Assembly: GCF_003428875.1 (NCBI RefSeq)
Contig: NZ_QQRS01000001.1
Span: 806,001 to 870,000, forward strand
DNA length: 64,000 nucleotides
Origin: Planomicrobium okeanokoites
Lineage (GTDB): Bacteria > Bacillota > Bacilli > Bacillales_A > Planococcaceae
Direction of reading: 5' to 3'
In this document: in pieces, positions 27,037 through 36,746 of the stretch
Layout: the number at the start of each line of letters is the position of its first letter
Position numbering within the stretch: position 1 is the first letter of the stretch
The notes under the pieces: generated by a model
Databases searched by the model: none
Told to the model about the DNA's origin: nothing
Seen by the model: the letters and a program-made list of their open reading frames with translations, nothing else
Made by a program: the position numbers and the translations under genes

Positions 27037-27570
27037 CTATTCATCTGACTGATCGAAATACTTTGCTAAATCAGCAAGTCTTGGATCCGGTTTTGGTTGT
27101 GCTTCTTCTTTCTCCGCCTGAACTTCTTCGTCTGTCGAATATGACCATTCTTCGCCGCCTTTGATAACGGCTTGATCGGCGTCTTCCTTAAAGACCTGCA
27201 TCGGAATTTCAAGAAGGATAAGTTCTTCGAGGACCGGCTGGAAATCTATCGTTTCCGTTGTGACCGCGTGAACATTATCATCTGTATCACCCAGGCCATG
27301 TTCCGACCAGGTGAAAATTTCAACCGATTCAATATCTACAGGAAATTCGACATCTTCCCAAGTTCGTGCGCAAGGCAGGATTAGCATGCCTTTGAGCTGA
27401 AGCTGGCACGTGAGTTGTTGCGAACCAATTGTGCAATGTCCTGTGACGTGGATGGGTGAAATATCACGAATATCGCTATTGCGTTTTTTCACTTCTTCGA
27501 GATTAACCATCTGGTCGATCTTCATCCCGTCTTTGCGATGCTTTTGAAGCTGTTGAATCGCTATTTTCAT
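27037..27570 (-). CDS. yceD: YceD family protein (DUF177, YlbN)
   Basis: DUF177/YceD protein, 177 residues, almost always next to rpmF and linked to 23S rRNA maturation or ribosome assembly in other organisms. The core VTGHCTIGSQQLTCQLQLKG (about 43-62) and PCARTWEDVEFPV (about 66-78) are typical. The C-terminal tail is acidic and ends in DPRLADLAKYFDQ, a family mark. A consensus promoter lies just upstream and a GAGGTG site precedes the ATG. Cotranscribed with rpmF (24-bp gap). Confidence 0.93.
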   Translation of the reverse strand: MKIAIQQLQKHRKDGMKIDQMVNLEEVKKRNSDIRDISPIHVTGHCTIGSQQLTCQLQLKGMLILPCARTWEDVEFPVDIESVEIFTWSEHGLGDTDDNVHAVTTETIDFQPVLEELILLEIPMQVFKEDADQAVIKGGEEWSYSTDEEVQAEKEEAQPKPDPRLADLAKYFDQSDE

Positions 27571-27598
27571 AAGTAATCACCTCAAGACAACAAAGTTG

Positions 27599-27627
27599 AT
27601 TATATAATGAGCAGAAAAAGATGTCAA
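27599..27627 (-). promoter_or_regulatory. Consensus sigma-A promoter of yceD-rpmF
   Basis: TTGACA (27622-27627) and TATAAT (27599-27604), both perfect, are 17 bp apart on the minus strand. It is the strongest promoter seen in the window, as expected for a ribosomal protein unit. Confidence 0.93.
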
Positions 27628-27636
27628 GAAAAAATC

Positions 27637-27666
27637 TTGTCACACTATTCCAGGCATCGTTATACT
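27637..27666 (+). promoter_or_regulatory. Promoter of tmcAL
   Basis: TTGTCA (27637-27642) and TATACT (27661-27666), spacing 18 bp, on the plus strand. The -35 boxes of this and the yceD promoter are nine bases apart, back to back. Confidence 0.75.
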
Positions 27667-27697
27667 TAGACTTAAGTTTACCAAAGGAGTTGGACGA

Positions 27698-28900
27698 ATG
27701 AAAGCTGCAGGCATCATTGTTGAATATAACCCATTCCATAACGGCCATCTGCATCATGCCAGAAGTGCCAGAGAGAGTTCAGGAGCCGATATCCTGATCG
27801 CAGTCATGAGCGGCCAGTTTCTGCAGCGCGGCGAACCAGCCTTCGCCGATAAATGGAAACGGACAGAGATGGCACTTGCGAATGGCGTCGATTTGGTCAT
27901 TGAACTGCCATATGTTTATGCGACTGCACAAGCATCGGATTTCGCAAGAGGTGCCATCACCTTGCTCGATGCCATCGGCTGTGGAGCATTTTGCTTCGGC
28001 AGCGAACAAGGTGCCATCGAACCTTTCCTTAAATCCCGTCAATTGCTGAACCGGAAAAACCAGGAGTATCAGCAAAAGATTCATGAAGCCGTCCAGTCAG
28101 GCATCAGCTATCCGAAAGCGATGAATGAAGCTTATCAGGCTGTGACCGACGGACAGGAAGGCTTTGCCGACCTGACGAAACCGAATAATATTCTGGGCTA
28201 TCATTACATGGAAGCTGCTGAACGGATCTCTTCTTCAATACAGCCGTTGACCATCCAGCGGATCGGCGCAAATTACCATGATCCAATCCAGGAAGGATTA
28301 TCCATCGCCAGTGCGACAGGAATCCGGAAAGCCTTTTTTGAAGGCGGCTCGCTTGAAGAGCTTTCCGCTTACCTGCCTGCTTATTCAATCGAATCACTTC
28401 AAAGCTTCGCAAATGAATACGGCCGTTTCGGCAGCTGGGAAACTTTTTATCCGATGCTCCGATTTACTATCCTTAGAGAAAAGCCTGAAAATCTCCGCCG
28501 ATATGCTGAGGTGACTGAAGGCATTGAGAATCTCATTTATGAAGCCGCCAGTAAAGAACAGGATTTTGAAGGATTTATTGGCAGGATCAAGTCGAAACGA
28601 TTCACCCGGACCCGGATCCAGCGGATGCTGACGCATATTTTCACGGGCTTTACGTGGGAGATGCTGAAATCCTTCAGGCAGCCGTCCTATTTGCGCTTAT
28701 TGGGAATGACGCAAAACGGCCGCCAGTATCTCAACGCACAAAAAAAGAATATCAAGCTGCCCGTCATCAGCCGCGCCGCCGACTTGGCGGACAACAGCAT
28801 GGGCAAACTCGATATTCATGCCAGCAGCCTATATCAGCTTGGCCTTGGAAGCAGTCATCTGAAAAAAGAATTTACAACACCGCCGATTTATTTCGGTTGA
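27698..28900 (+). CDS. tmcAL: tRNA(Met) cytidine acetate ligase
   Basis: TmcAL (YlbM) makes N4-acetylcytidine at the wobble position of elongator tRNA-Met, from acetate and ATP. The 400 residues start with a nucleotidyltransferase fold: IIVEYNPFHNGH (6-17) with the HIGH-like HNGH, VMSGQFLQRGEPA and DLVIELPY. AAAGGAG precedes the ATG. It is convergent with ylbL and the coding ends overlap by 13 bp. The neighbours match the Bacillus ylbL-ylbM-ylbN order. Confidence 0.95.
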   Translation: MKAAGIIVEYNPFHNGHLHHARSARESSGADILIAVMSGQFLQRGEPAFADKWKRTEMALANGVDLVIELPYVYATAQASDFARGAITLLDAIGCGAFCFGSEQGAIEPFLKSRQLLNRKNQEYQQKIHEAVQSGISYPKAMNEAYQAVTDGQEGFADLTKPNNILGYHYMEAAERISSSIQPLTIQRIGANYHDPIQEGLSIASATGIRKAFFEGGSLEELSAYLPAYSIESLQSFANEYGRFGSWETFYPMLRFTILREKPENLRRYAEVTEGIENLIYEAASKEQDFEGFIGRIKSKRFTRTRIQRMLTHIFTGFTWEMLKSFRQPSYLRLLGMTQNGRQYLNAQKKNIKLPVISRAADLADNSMGKLDIHASSLYQLGLGSSHLKKEFTTPPIYFG

Positions 28901-29913
28901 AGCTGTTCTAAATAGTCGAGCGCATCCTGCAGCGTTTTAACCGGCACGATTTCCATATCCGTGCCGATTTTTTCTGCAGTTTCCACTGCCACGTCATAAT
29001 TGCTTTCGTTGTCAGCGGACACTTCGTCATCCGGCGCAAAGAATATTTCCATATCATCGCGGTCAGCCGCCATCACTTTTTGATCAATTCCACCGATGCG
29101 CCCAACTTCGCCTTCACTTTCCATCGTACCAGTGCCAGCTACGTCATAGCCTTTGGTGATATCTTCTTCCAGCAGCTGGTTGATGATTTCCAAAGTGAAC
29201 ATCAAACCTGCGGAAGGCCCCCCGATTTCTTCGGAATCGATCGACACTTCGGGATCTGTGGTAATCGTTTTATCTTCCACAAAGGAAATTCCGAGGCCGG
29301 CCCGCTCATCATCAGTCGGAAGAGGTTCCAATGTAACCGTCTCAACCAGTTCCCGCTCATTTCGTTCTATTACAAGTTCCACAGCATCCCCGACCTGCTT
29401 TTCAGCCAGGTAATCGATGAAGTCCTGCTGATTATCAAATTCATTGCCGTCTATGGACAGCACCCGGTCGCCGGCCTTCAGAATGTCATCCGCCGCTCCG
29501 CCTTCCAGAACATTCAGGACAAACACTCCTGCTGTTTCCACTTCAAACGGCATATCGGCGGTTTCAAACGCCGCTTTTAAGGCATTGACCTGTGAATCCG
29601 ACATCAATTTCAATTGGCGTACATTATACTCTTCTTCCGTTTCGTGCGGACTGCGGACCTGTTCAGGCTGCAGCACCTTATAGCCGTCCTGGAACATGGC
29701 ATACACATAAAGCGCCGGAGTAGCATTCAGCATCGATACGGTCATCAGACTGAAGCTTCCTTCGTCGTCCTCATCGCCATTTTGGACTTCTACAAGCGGC
29801 GACAGTTCGTACGCGCTGCCCGGACGTGTTATATAACTGTCCATGCGGTAAAAGGAAATAAAGACAACCACCGCCATTAATATCAGATAAAGGATCATAC
29901 GTTTATTTTTCAT
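28888..29913 (-). CDS. ylbL: SepM-like PDZ-Lon membrane protease YlbL
   Basis: Membrane-anchored serine protease of the SepM/YlbL type. The 341 residues have one N-terminal membrane segment (6-23), a PDZ domain (about 126-198, with AGVFVLNVLEGGAA and LKAGDRVLSIDG) and a Lon-type proteolytic domain with the catalytic pair S234 (GGPSAGLMF) and K279 (GGIDQKVMAA). ATG at 29913 follows GAGGG; a TTG seven codons earlier was rejected. Its natural substrate is unknown here. In Bacillus YlbL has been linked to recovery from DNA-damage-induced division arrest. Confidence 0.92.
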   Translation of the reverse strand: MKNKRMILYLILMAVVVFISFYRMDSYITRPGSAYELSPLVEVQNGDEDDEGSFSLMTVSMLNATPALYVYAMFQDGYKVLQPEQVRSPHETEEEYNVRQLKLMSDSQVNALKAAFETADMPFEVETAGVFVLNVLEGGAADDILKAGDRVLSIDGNEFDNQQDFIDYLAEKQVGDAVELVIERNERELVETVTLEPLPTDDERAGLGISFVEDKTITTDPEVSIDSEEIGGPSAGLMFTLEIINQLLEEDITKGYDVAGTGTMESEGEVGRIGGIDQKVMAADRDDMEIFFAPDDEVSADNESNYDVAVETAEKIGTDMEIVPVKTLQDALDYLEQLQPK

Positions 29914-29967
29914 GAGATTACCCTCTCTATTCAAAAAAGAATAACAAAAAAGCCACGGAATCGTGAC

Positions 29968-31015
<1,048 letters not shown>

Positions 31016-31099
31016 GTTTCTGCCTCCCAGTTTTGATGAAATTATTGATGCAATCCACCTTATAGATGGTAGAATGGGTACTGGAAAGGACGTGTTAAA

Positions 31100-31480
31100 A
31101 TGATCCAGCGTTTTATCGAGCTTGGAGAAGGTTACGGAGATATTTACGAACTCCGTGAATTGATGATGACCAACCGCAGCCGTTTTATGCACGGTTTTGC
31201 ATTCGTCTCAAAAGACATGGACGGAAAAACCGTTCTATCAGTGGCAGCTGCATTCAAACCAGCAGAACAGGGTAATTTCATGCCCATTTACATTTGCCGT
31301 GAAGGAATTCCTGAAAACTCGAAACGGCTTGAATTATTCGAGGAAGCTGTCAAAGAACTTGGCGGGTTGCCGATTTTCATGGATGTTAAGCATTCCACCG
31401 TCTATGCCGACCGCAAGTTTTACTTCAGCCATCTGATATCCGTCTTGCGCCTGAACCATTATATCCCGCCGATGCAATGA
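31100..31480 (+). CDS. Conserved hypothetical protein (DUF7147-like)
   Basis: A 126-residue soluble protein that starts MIQRFIELGEGYGDIYEL and contains FKPAEQGNFMPIYICREGI and MDVKHSTVYADR. I think it is the conserved Bacillales protein of the DUF7147 type, sometimes mislabelled methylthioribose kinase, but it is far too short for a kinase and has no ATP motif. Divergent from rsmD and convergent with ylbG; the two stops are adjacent. Function unknown. GGAAAGGA precedes the ATG region. Confidence 0.7.
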   Translation: MIQRFIELGEGYGDIYELRELMMTNRSRFMHGFAFVSKDMDGKTVLSVAAAFKPAEQGNFMPIYICREGIPENSKRLELFEEAVKELGGLPIFMDVKHSTVYADRKFYFSHLISVLRLNHYIPPMQ

Positions 31481-31759
31481 TCAAAGGCCGATTTTATAAT
31501 CGTATTCCTTAGCTTTATCGGGTTTCGCATTTTCGTATTCAGTCTTGATGAATGGCCGTTGGGATTCAAGCACTTGCTTGACATACGGCAACTTCAGCAG
31601 TTTCGCTTTTGTAGTTTCAATGACATCCTGATCCATATATAGAACGACATATTTCAATTTCCGTGAAATGAAATGAACATGTCCAAACTTGCGCAATGAT
31701 TTTGCCTGTTTCAAATGATGCACATAGACAATCAGTCCCTGGCGATCATGCATAGCCAT
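31481..31759 (-). CDS. ylbG: DUF2129 protein YlbG
   Basis: YlbG, 92 residues, small basic DUF2129 protein of unknown function that sits before rsmD in Bacillales. It shows [23 protein letters not shown] (in two parts around residues 8-30) and YVVLYMD. No enzymatic motif is seen. It is separated from rsmD by the plus-strand gene at 31100-31480, whereas in Bacillus ylbG and rsmD are adjacent and co-directional. Confidence 0.9.
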   Translation of the reverse strand: MAMHDRQGLIVYVHHLKQAKSLRKFGHVHFISRKLKYVVLYMDQDVIETTKAKLLKLPYVKQVLESQRPFIKTEYENAKPDKAKEYDYKIGL

Positions 31760-31847
31760 CCCTCTTTTCTTAGCTTCTAGAATACCATAGGAAAGAAAAA
31801 AGCCGCAACCGCCATTCAGGGAAGTTTGGGCCGATACAGCATATTAA

Positions 31848-31877
31848 CTGACATTGCTTTTCATTATTGGATATAAT
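31848..31877 (+). promoter_or_regulatory. Promoter of the glycerophosphodiester phosphodiesterase gene
   Basis: CTGACA (31848-31853) and a perfect TATAAT (31872-31877), spacing 18 bp, about 40 bp before the start codon. Confidence 0.65.
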
Positions 31878-31915
31878 GGATTTAGCGTCACTATACGAGG
31901 GGGTATTACATAGCC

Positions 31916-32821
31916 ATGGGTAAAAAAACGAAAATAGGCATAGCTGCGGTTGCAGTCGGAGCAGCGGCCTGGGCAGGTTCAAAAGCTTTGGTTACTGCAC
32001 AGCCACGCCCTAAAAAAAATGCACTGGAATATGACCGTCCGATGATTCTCGCGCATCGCGGGGGTTCCGCACTTGCGCCTGAGAATTCAATGGCCGCATT
32101 TAAAAAAGCTGCGTCGTACGGTATAGACGGTTTCGAAATCGATATACGCCTTACCAGCGATGAGGAACTGATCGTATTTCATGATGAGTTCGTCGACCGG
32201 ACTACGGACGGCGCCGGCAAAGTAGCAGATCTGACACTTGAAAAACTTCGCACACTTGATCTTGGCTACCATTTCGAAGATCTTGAAGGCAATAATTCCT
32301 ACCGTGGCGGAGATGAAAAAATCATCACCTTGCGCGAATTATTGGATGAATTCCCTGATATGTATATCAATATCGATATGAAGGATTCGCCGGAAACATA
32401 CGAAGGCAGTCTGTTGCCTTCCAAACTTTGGCGCCTGATCGAATCTGCGGGCGTGGAAGAACGTGTTGGCGTCACCAGCTTCTTCGACGAACAAATCGAC
32501 CGGTTCAATCTCTATGCCCAAAACCGGGTGGCCATCGGAGCAGGAGAAAATGAAGTGAGAAAAGCCTTCGCGGCATTCAACAGCCAATTCGGCCATCTTT
32601 ATAAGCCGCGTGCGGATATGTTCCAGATTCCAATCCGTTCAAACGGATTCAATCTGGTGTCGCCTCGCTTCATCGCGTTTCTAGAAAACCTGAATGTGCC
32701 CGTCCACTACTGGACAATCGACGATCCGGAAATCATCCGTTCGCTGATTGATGCCGGTGCAAAAGGCATCATCACTGACCGTCCCGATGTGGCAGTGAAA
32801 GCATTGAAAGAAACCGAATAA
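31916..32821 (+). CDS. Glycerophosphodiester phosphodiesterase family protein
   Basis: GDPD-family enzyme, 301 residues, which hydrolyses glycerophosphodiesters to glycerol-3-phosphate and an alcohol. A short N-terminal hydrophobic stretch (about 7-22) may be an uncleaved anchor. The TIM-barrel motifs are clear: AHRGG (H47, R48), EID with E74 and D76, and H89 in IVFHDEF; NIDMKDSPE follows, and VHYWTIDDPE and GAKGIITDRPD close the barrel. GAGGGGG lies upstream. It stands alone with its own promoter and terminator. Possible roles are phospholipid or teichoic acid breakdown. Confidence 0.93.
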   Translation: MGKKTKIGIAAVAVGAAAWAGSKALVTAQPRPKKNALEYDRPMILAHRGGSALAPENSMAAFKKAASYGIDGFEIDIRLTSDEELIVFHDEFVDRTTDGAGKVADLTLEKLRTLDLGYHFEDLEGNNSYRGGDEKIITLRELLDEFPDMYINIDMKDSPETYEGSLLPSKLWRLIESAGVEERVGVTSFFDEQIDRFNLYAQNRVAIGAGENEVRKAFAAFNSQFGHLYKPRADMFQIPIRSNGFNLVSPRFIAFLENLNVPVHYWTIDDPEIIRSLIDAGAKGIITDRPDVAVKALKETE

Positions 32822-32833
32822 TATTGGCGCACA

Positions 32834-32883
32834 CAAAAAGCCGGTGGAGAAAAAAGCAATGCTTTTTTCTCCACCGGCTTTTC
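32834..32883. terminator. Bidirectional terminator between the GDPD gene and ylbF
   Basis: AAAAAGCCGGTGGAGAAAAAAGC and its mirror image form a long perfect stem with A and T runs at both ends. It serves both convergent genes. Confidence 0.93.
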
Positions 32884-33330
32884 TTAAGCTGAACAGGAAC
32901 ATCCGCCGCCCGTTCCACAGCTTCCTCCACATGAGGAATCTGATGAAAAGAAAGGGTTGCTCGAAGGGATTTTGACCGCCTCCGAAACGGAACGGCCGAT
33001 AATGAAGCTCACCTGATCAATCAGATCCTGCAACTCATTTTCAGCCAGCCGCAATTCGGCGACTTTCTCATTGAGGTCCAATTTCCGTTTATCGACCCGG
33101 ATGCGCTTCATGACATCCTTATAATCAGGATGATATTTCCCGAAACGCTGCACCTCTTCATATAAATCTTTTAAACGGGCAAAAGCGGTTATTTCAGCCG
33201 CCAGCTCTTTATTATCGTAAACAGCACGGTAAGCTTGTCGATATTGCTCAGCCTGCTCTGATTGTAGTATCATTCTACTTAACTCTTCAGCAGAGTCAGC
33301 AATTTGAACCCATTCGTAGGTCATGATCAC
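32884..33330 (-). CDS. ylbF: YlbF (RicF) regulatory protein
   Basis: YlbF/RicF, part of the YlbF-YmcA-YaaT complex that affects RNase Y action and mRNA maturation and, in Bacillus, biofilm and competence. The 148 residues are helical, with QRFGKYHPDYKDVMKR (about 63-78) and the Cys-rich tail CGGSCGTGGGCSCSA, which in Bacillus takes part in iron-sulfur cluster binding. GTG start at 33330, eight bases after GAGGAGG; an ATG two codons later is too far from it. That the complex is kept in an apparently non-sporulating genome fits its role in mRNA processing. Confidence 0.92.
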   Translation of the reverse strand: MIMTYEWVQIADSAEELSRMILQSEQAEQYRQAYRAVYDNKELAAEITAFARLKDLYEEVQRFGKYHPDYKDVMKRIRVDKRKLDLNEKVAELRLAENELQDLIDQVSFIIGRSVSEAVKIPSSNPFFSSDSSCGGSCGTGGGCSCSA

Positions 33331-33404
33331 AAGTATTACCTCCTCTACGGTTCAATTATATCAAACATACAAATATTTTAATACATAAAGAAAGGGTTGT
33401 CATC

Positions 33405-33887
33405 ATGAAGGATTTAATGGCGCAATTTAAAAGAACCGTGGACAACGGCTCTCAGGAGGATATTCAAATCCTCTCGCAGTTTCTCGATAATCTGGAAAAG
33501 AAGCAGGCCGGCGGCTTTACTACCTATTTAAGCGCTGCGCTCGGCATGGAAAGAGAACGGCAGAATGACAGCTGGACTGTCAGCATCCCCAATACGCCAT
33601 TCATCCATAATAATATCGACATTCCCCACGGCGGAATCCTGGCTGTTCTTCTCGACACTGCAATGGGCACTCTGGCCAACAGTAAATGCCCCGAAGGCTA
33701 CGGGGCCGTGACAACGAATCTGGCCATCCATTACCTGACTGTCGCGACAGAAGAAACCATCACTGCAGAGGCTAATATCATACGCCAAGGCCGTCATACG
33801 ATGGTCATCGAAGGCAATATATACGAAACCGGCGGAAAGCATATCGCCACCTCCACCGGTTCCTTTTTCATCGTTCCAAAAACTTGA
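33405..33887 (+). CDS. PaaI-family hotdog thioesterase
   Basis: A 160-residue hotdog-fold protein of the PaaI/YbgC-like thioesterase group, expected to hydrolyse acyl-CoA thioesters. PHGGILAVLLDTAMG (about 75-89) is the catalytic-helix signature with HGG and the acidic D86, followed by TTNLAIHYL and the TSTGSFFIV end. The physiological substrate is unknown. Divergent from ylbF. AAAGGG precedes the ATG. In Bacillus, ylbD and ylbE lie in this interval; here they are replaced by this gene. Confidence 0.88.
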   Translation: MKDLMAQFKRTVDNGSQEDIQILSQFLDNLEKKQAGGFTTYLSAALGMERERQNDSWTVSIPNTPFIHNNIDIPHGGILAVLLDTAMGTLANSKCPEGYGAVTTNLAIHYLTVATEETITAEANIIRQGRHTMVIEGNIYETGGKHIATSTGSFFIVPKT

Positions 33888-33893
33888 ATGGTT

Positions 33894-34958
33894 TTATTGT
33901 TTTTCAGCTTTGGTCGGTTCCTGTCGCAAGAAGCTCTGCGTGTAATATTTTCCGAATACACCGACCCCGATTTGATTGAACCGGCTCGAATATAAAGTAT
34001 CCCGGTGGTCTTCCGAATTTATCCAGCCATGGACCGCTTCAGCGGCGTCATAATATTGCGAAGCGGTATTTTCAGCCGCTTCGTCATATATGATACGGGA
34101 ATTTTTCAGTCTGTCTTCCAAGCCTTCCACTTCAATATCCTCCGACGAGAAATCCTGGCGGGCCACATTGCGGCTATGCCGCTCAGCCAGCATACTTACC
34201 GCTGCGTTGACAGCCAACGGTTTTTGCTGATGATGCAGGCGGTATACATTCGTCAGATCGACTACCTGTTTAGCGTTCGCTTTGTCGATGGACGCCTGCA
34301 AGGCTGAAGAAGGATTGATCGGAACCAGCAGATTTCCTACATACATCATGTCATATGGCTGATGTCGGATAAGTGTTTCGGCGTTCATGAACCTGACCGC
34401 TTCAAGCATTCCATCTTCTTGATCAATATAAAGCTGTGCATAGATATCATCGAAACTGACCAGTAATCTGGTTTCGCGGTCTTCAGCGCCCAAACTGAAT
34501 GTATAGATATTCGTTCCGTATTTCACCGTCACTTCGTCTTCAATGATCGTAAACCGGTACAGATCTTCTATACTCTGCCCGATGCTGTAAGGAGCCGCAT
34601 CGGTTGCTGTGCCGGCAGTATAGACCTGCACGACTTTCTGGTCTTTGACCCCTACCATTTTATAATTGGAATACGACTGATTATAAATCCACCATTCATA
34701 ACCGAATGCTGAAGGTTCAATCCGTGAAGGCTGACCGTAATCATCAATCCACTCCTCCGAAGGTTTCCCGATATAAACGGATATCCCTTCATCAGGTCGT
34801 TCAACCGCCAAAGGATTTTCTATGATCTCCTGCGCAGGCAGCGGGTCCACTTTTCGAGGAGCTTCCAGAATGTCATTCTCATTTATCGACGAATCAAAGT
34901 AAAAAAATGTAATGAGGATGATTGACAGAAATATCATGATACGCAATAAATTCTTCAA
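33894..34958 (-). CDS. ylbC: CAP-domain protein YlbC
   Basis: A 354-residue exported protein of the YlbC type: one N-terminal membrane segment (about 5-22), a CAP-associated N-terminal domain (about 60-215, ISVYIGKPSEEWIDDYGQPSR) and a C-terminal CAP/SCP domain (about 225-345, ending near GVGVFGKYYTQSF). Function unknown. The start chosen is TTG at 34958, just after GGGAGGGTGG. The upstream ATGs (34991 and 34988) coincide with the predicted -10 box and transcription start, so they cannot be used. Confidence 0.88.
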   Translation of the reverse strand: MKNLLRIMIFLSIILITFFYFDSSINENDILEAPRKVDPLPAQEIIENPLAVERPDEGISVYIGKPSEEWIDDYGQPSRIEPSAFGYEWWIYNQSYSNYKMVGVKDQKVVQVYTAGTATDAAPYSIGQSIEDLYRFTIIEDEVTVKYGTNIYTFSLGAEDRETRLLVSFDDIYAQLYIDQEDGMLEAVRFMNAETLIRHQPYDMMYVGNLLVPINPSSALQASIDKANAKQVVDLTNVYRLHHQQKPLAVNAAVSMLAERHSRNVARQDFSSEDIEVEGLEDRLKNSRIIYDEAAENTASQYYDAAEAVHGWINSEDHRDTLYSSRFNQIGVGVFGKYYTQSFLRQEPTKAEKQ

Positions 34959-34990
34959 TCGTCTTCCACCCTCCCAAGCTATTTTCATCA

Positions 34991-35020
34991 ATTATAACAG
35001 CCGCCTCTATACTGACACAA
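34991..35020 (-). promoter_or_regulatory. Promoter of ylbC
   Basis: TTGTGT (35015-35020) and a perfect TATAAT (34991-34996), spacing 18 bp, on the minus strand. Its position helps decide the ylbC start. Confidence 0.7.
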
Positions 35021-35028
35021 TCTAGCCA

Positions 35029-35057
35029 TTGCAACAAGCGCAAATTTCATCTATTAT
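35029..35057 (+). promoter_or_regulatory. Promoter of yugN
   Basis: TTGCAA (35029-35034) and TATTAT (35052-35057), spacing 17 bp, on the plus strand, 44 bp before the start codon and back to back with the ylbC promoter. Confidence 0.65.
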
Positions 35058-35100
35058 TAAAGGAGCATTGAGTCAGTTTTGAGATAGAGGAGGAGATCCT

Positions 35101-35466
35101 ATGTATTTTGAAAATACAGGACTTGAGGACATTCTGGTAGACTTCAATTTGCTCCAGCATATTATGGGCAAACACGGTATGACTAAAGAAGGACAATGGG
35201 ATTACGAGCGGGTTACGTTCGACCGTAAATTCGATGTCCGTGAAGGCCGCTATTATCTGCGCGTATTCGCTTATGCGGTAGATGGCGATATTGATGCAGG
35301 CGACGCAACCGTAAAAGTTATGAAGCCGGTAATCGGTAAATACTATTATCCATTCGGCGTTGAATATGGTGAAGATGAGCACTTCCCAGAGCATCTGCTG
35401 AAAACTTGCGCCGATATTCTGGCGACAATTAAATCCGAATTAAAAGCATTTGAAATCCAAGTGTAG
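35101..35466 (+). CDS. yugN: YugN-like family protein
   Basis: A 121-residue soluble protein of the YugN-like family, unknown function. It begins MYFENTGLEDILVDFNLL and has EGQWDYERVTFDRKFD and YYYPFGVEYGEDEHFP. No catalytic motif is visible. AGAGGAGG precedes the ATG. It has its own promoter and terminator, so it is a single-gene unit. In Bacillus yugN lies elsewhere in the chromosome, so this place is a local difference. Confidence 0.85.
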   Translation: MYFENTGLEDILVDFNLLQHIMGKHGMTKEGQWDYERVTFDRKFDVREGRYYLRVFAYAVDGDIDAGDATVKVMKPVIGKYYYPFGVEYGEDEHFPEHLLKTCADILATIKSELKAFEIQV

Positions 35467-35507
35467 AAAAGTGTTCAGGTCCATTTAATGGCCAGAGTTG
35501 ACACTTG

Positions 35508-35547
35508 GAAAAAAACCGCAGTTCAACATTGAACTGCGGATTTTTTT
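35508..35547 (+). terminator. Terminator of yugN
   Basis: CCGCAGTTCAACATTGAACTGCGG with a perfect 10-bp stem is flanked by A7 and T7. A smaller nested hairpin (GGTCCATTTAATGGCC inside AGTGT and ACACT) precedes it at 35470-35505. Confidence 0.92.
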
Positions 35548-35611
35548 AAAAAGTTTTCTTTACAAATGGGTATTGATATAATCATAATATAATGTTTTTG
35601 GGAGGTTTATC

Positions 35612-36670
35612 GTGGCAAAGTGGTGGAATAAAAAGATTTTGACAATAATACTTATTATTTCGTTATTAATATTAATTTCAATATACATAATTCCAATTGC
35701 CATACCGTTAATATTGGCTCTGCTGACGGCTATTTTTCTTGAGCCATTCGTCGTCTTTTTACAGAAGCGTTTAAAATGGCAGCGGAAATCAGCTGTAATC
35801 ACTGCATTCATCGTGTTTCTGCTGCTCGTCTCATCCTTTCTCTATTGGACAGTGACGTACCTGATCGGCAGACTGATCATGGTTTCCCAAAATATGCCGG
35901 TATACATCAATAGCCTCTCCTCCATATGGGAGGAAATGCAGGATTTCTTCCTGCGTTCTTCTGAAGAATTGCCAGTTGAAGTCGTCAATTCATTCGAAAC
36001 AGAACTGGCACTTTTTCTGGAAGGCATCAGGGATTGGCTATTAACCATCGTCAATTATGATACTGTCACTAACCTCCTGACAGGCATCCCTTCTTTCCTG
36101 GTAAGCTTTATCGTTTTCCTTATCGCTTTGTTCCTTTTCATGTTGGACCTGGACGATTTGAAACGCATTCTTTTCAGCAGATTGAAAGACACTACAGCAG
36201 AGAAAGTCCGCTTCATGGCTGCCCGGTTGAACAATGTCATCTTCGGCTTCCTGAAAGCCCAATTTCTCGTCAGCGTCATCATCTTCCTTGTATCGCTGGT
36301 GGCATTGCTGTTCATTGCTCCTGAAGTTGCCATTGTCATGTCCCTTATAATTTGGGTCATCGATTTCATTCCGATCCTTGGTTCAATCATCGTCCTGACA
36401 CCTTGGTTCATCTATGAGTTCATCACTGGCGACGTCGTACAAGGCACGCAATTGGCTGTTCTGGCGCTTGTCCTGCTGATCATCCGCAGAACCGTCGAAC
36501 CGAAAGTCATGGGTTCCCATATCGGCTTGTCACCGCTTGCGACGTTAATCGCGATGTTCATCGGATTGCAGCTGATCGGTTTCCTTGGATTCTTTATCGG
36601 CCCACTGATCGTCATCCTTTTCACATCAGCACGTGAAGCCGGGATCATCAAAATCGACTTTAAAATATAA
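35612..36670 (+). CDS. AI-2E family transporter
   Basis: Polytopic membrane protein of the AI-2E/PerM family, 352 residues, about eight helices. The family region DFIPILGSIIVLTPW (about 247-261) and GFLGFFIGPLIVIL (about 327-340) are present. Members export or exchange small solutes; the substrate here is unknown, and autoinducer-2 transport should not be assumed. GTG start at 35612 with GGGAGG upstream. A terminator follows. Convergent with the DUF420 gene. Confidence 0.87.
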   Translation: MAKWWNKKILTIILIISLLILISIYIIPIAIPLILALLTAIFLEPFVVFLQKRLKWQRKSAVITAFIVFLLLVSSFLYWTVTYLIGRLIMVSQNMPVYINSLSSIWEEMQDFFLRSSEELPVEVVNSFETELALFLEGIRDWLLTIVNYDTVTNLLTGIPSFLVSFIVFLIALFLFMLDLDDLKRILFSRLKDTTAEKVRFMAARLNNVIFGFLKAQFLVSVIIFLVSLVALLFIAPEVAIVMSLIIWVIDFIPILGSIIVLTPWFIYEFITGDVVQGTQLAVLALVLLIIRRTVEPKVMGSHIGLSPLATLIAMFIGLQLIGFLGFFIGPLIVILFTSAREAGIIKIDFKI

Positions 36671-36690
36671 CAAATAAAACATTCCACACT

Positions 36691-36720
36691 AAAAGGAGAA
36701 CCCCTGGAGGTTCTCCTTTT
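36691..36720 (+). terminator. Terminator of the AI-2E transporter gene (first of a duplicated pair)
   Basis: AAAAGGAGAACCCCTGGAGGTTCTCCTTTT, a strong stem with A and T ends. A near-identical copy lies at 36946-36975. Confidence 0.88.
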
Positions 36721-36746
36721 CTAGACCACTTCTATAGAAAGCCATA

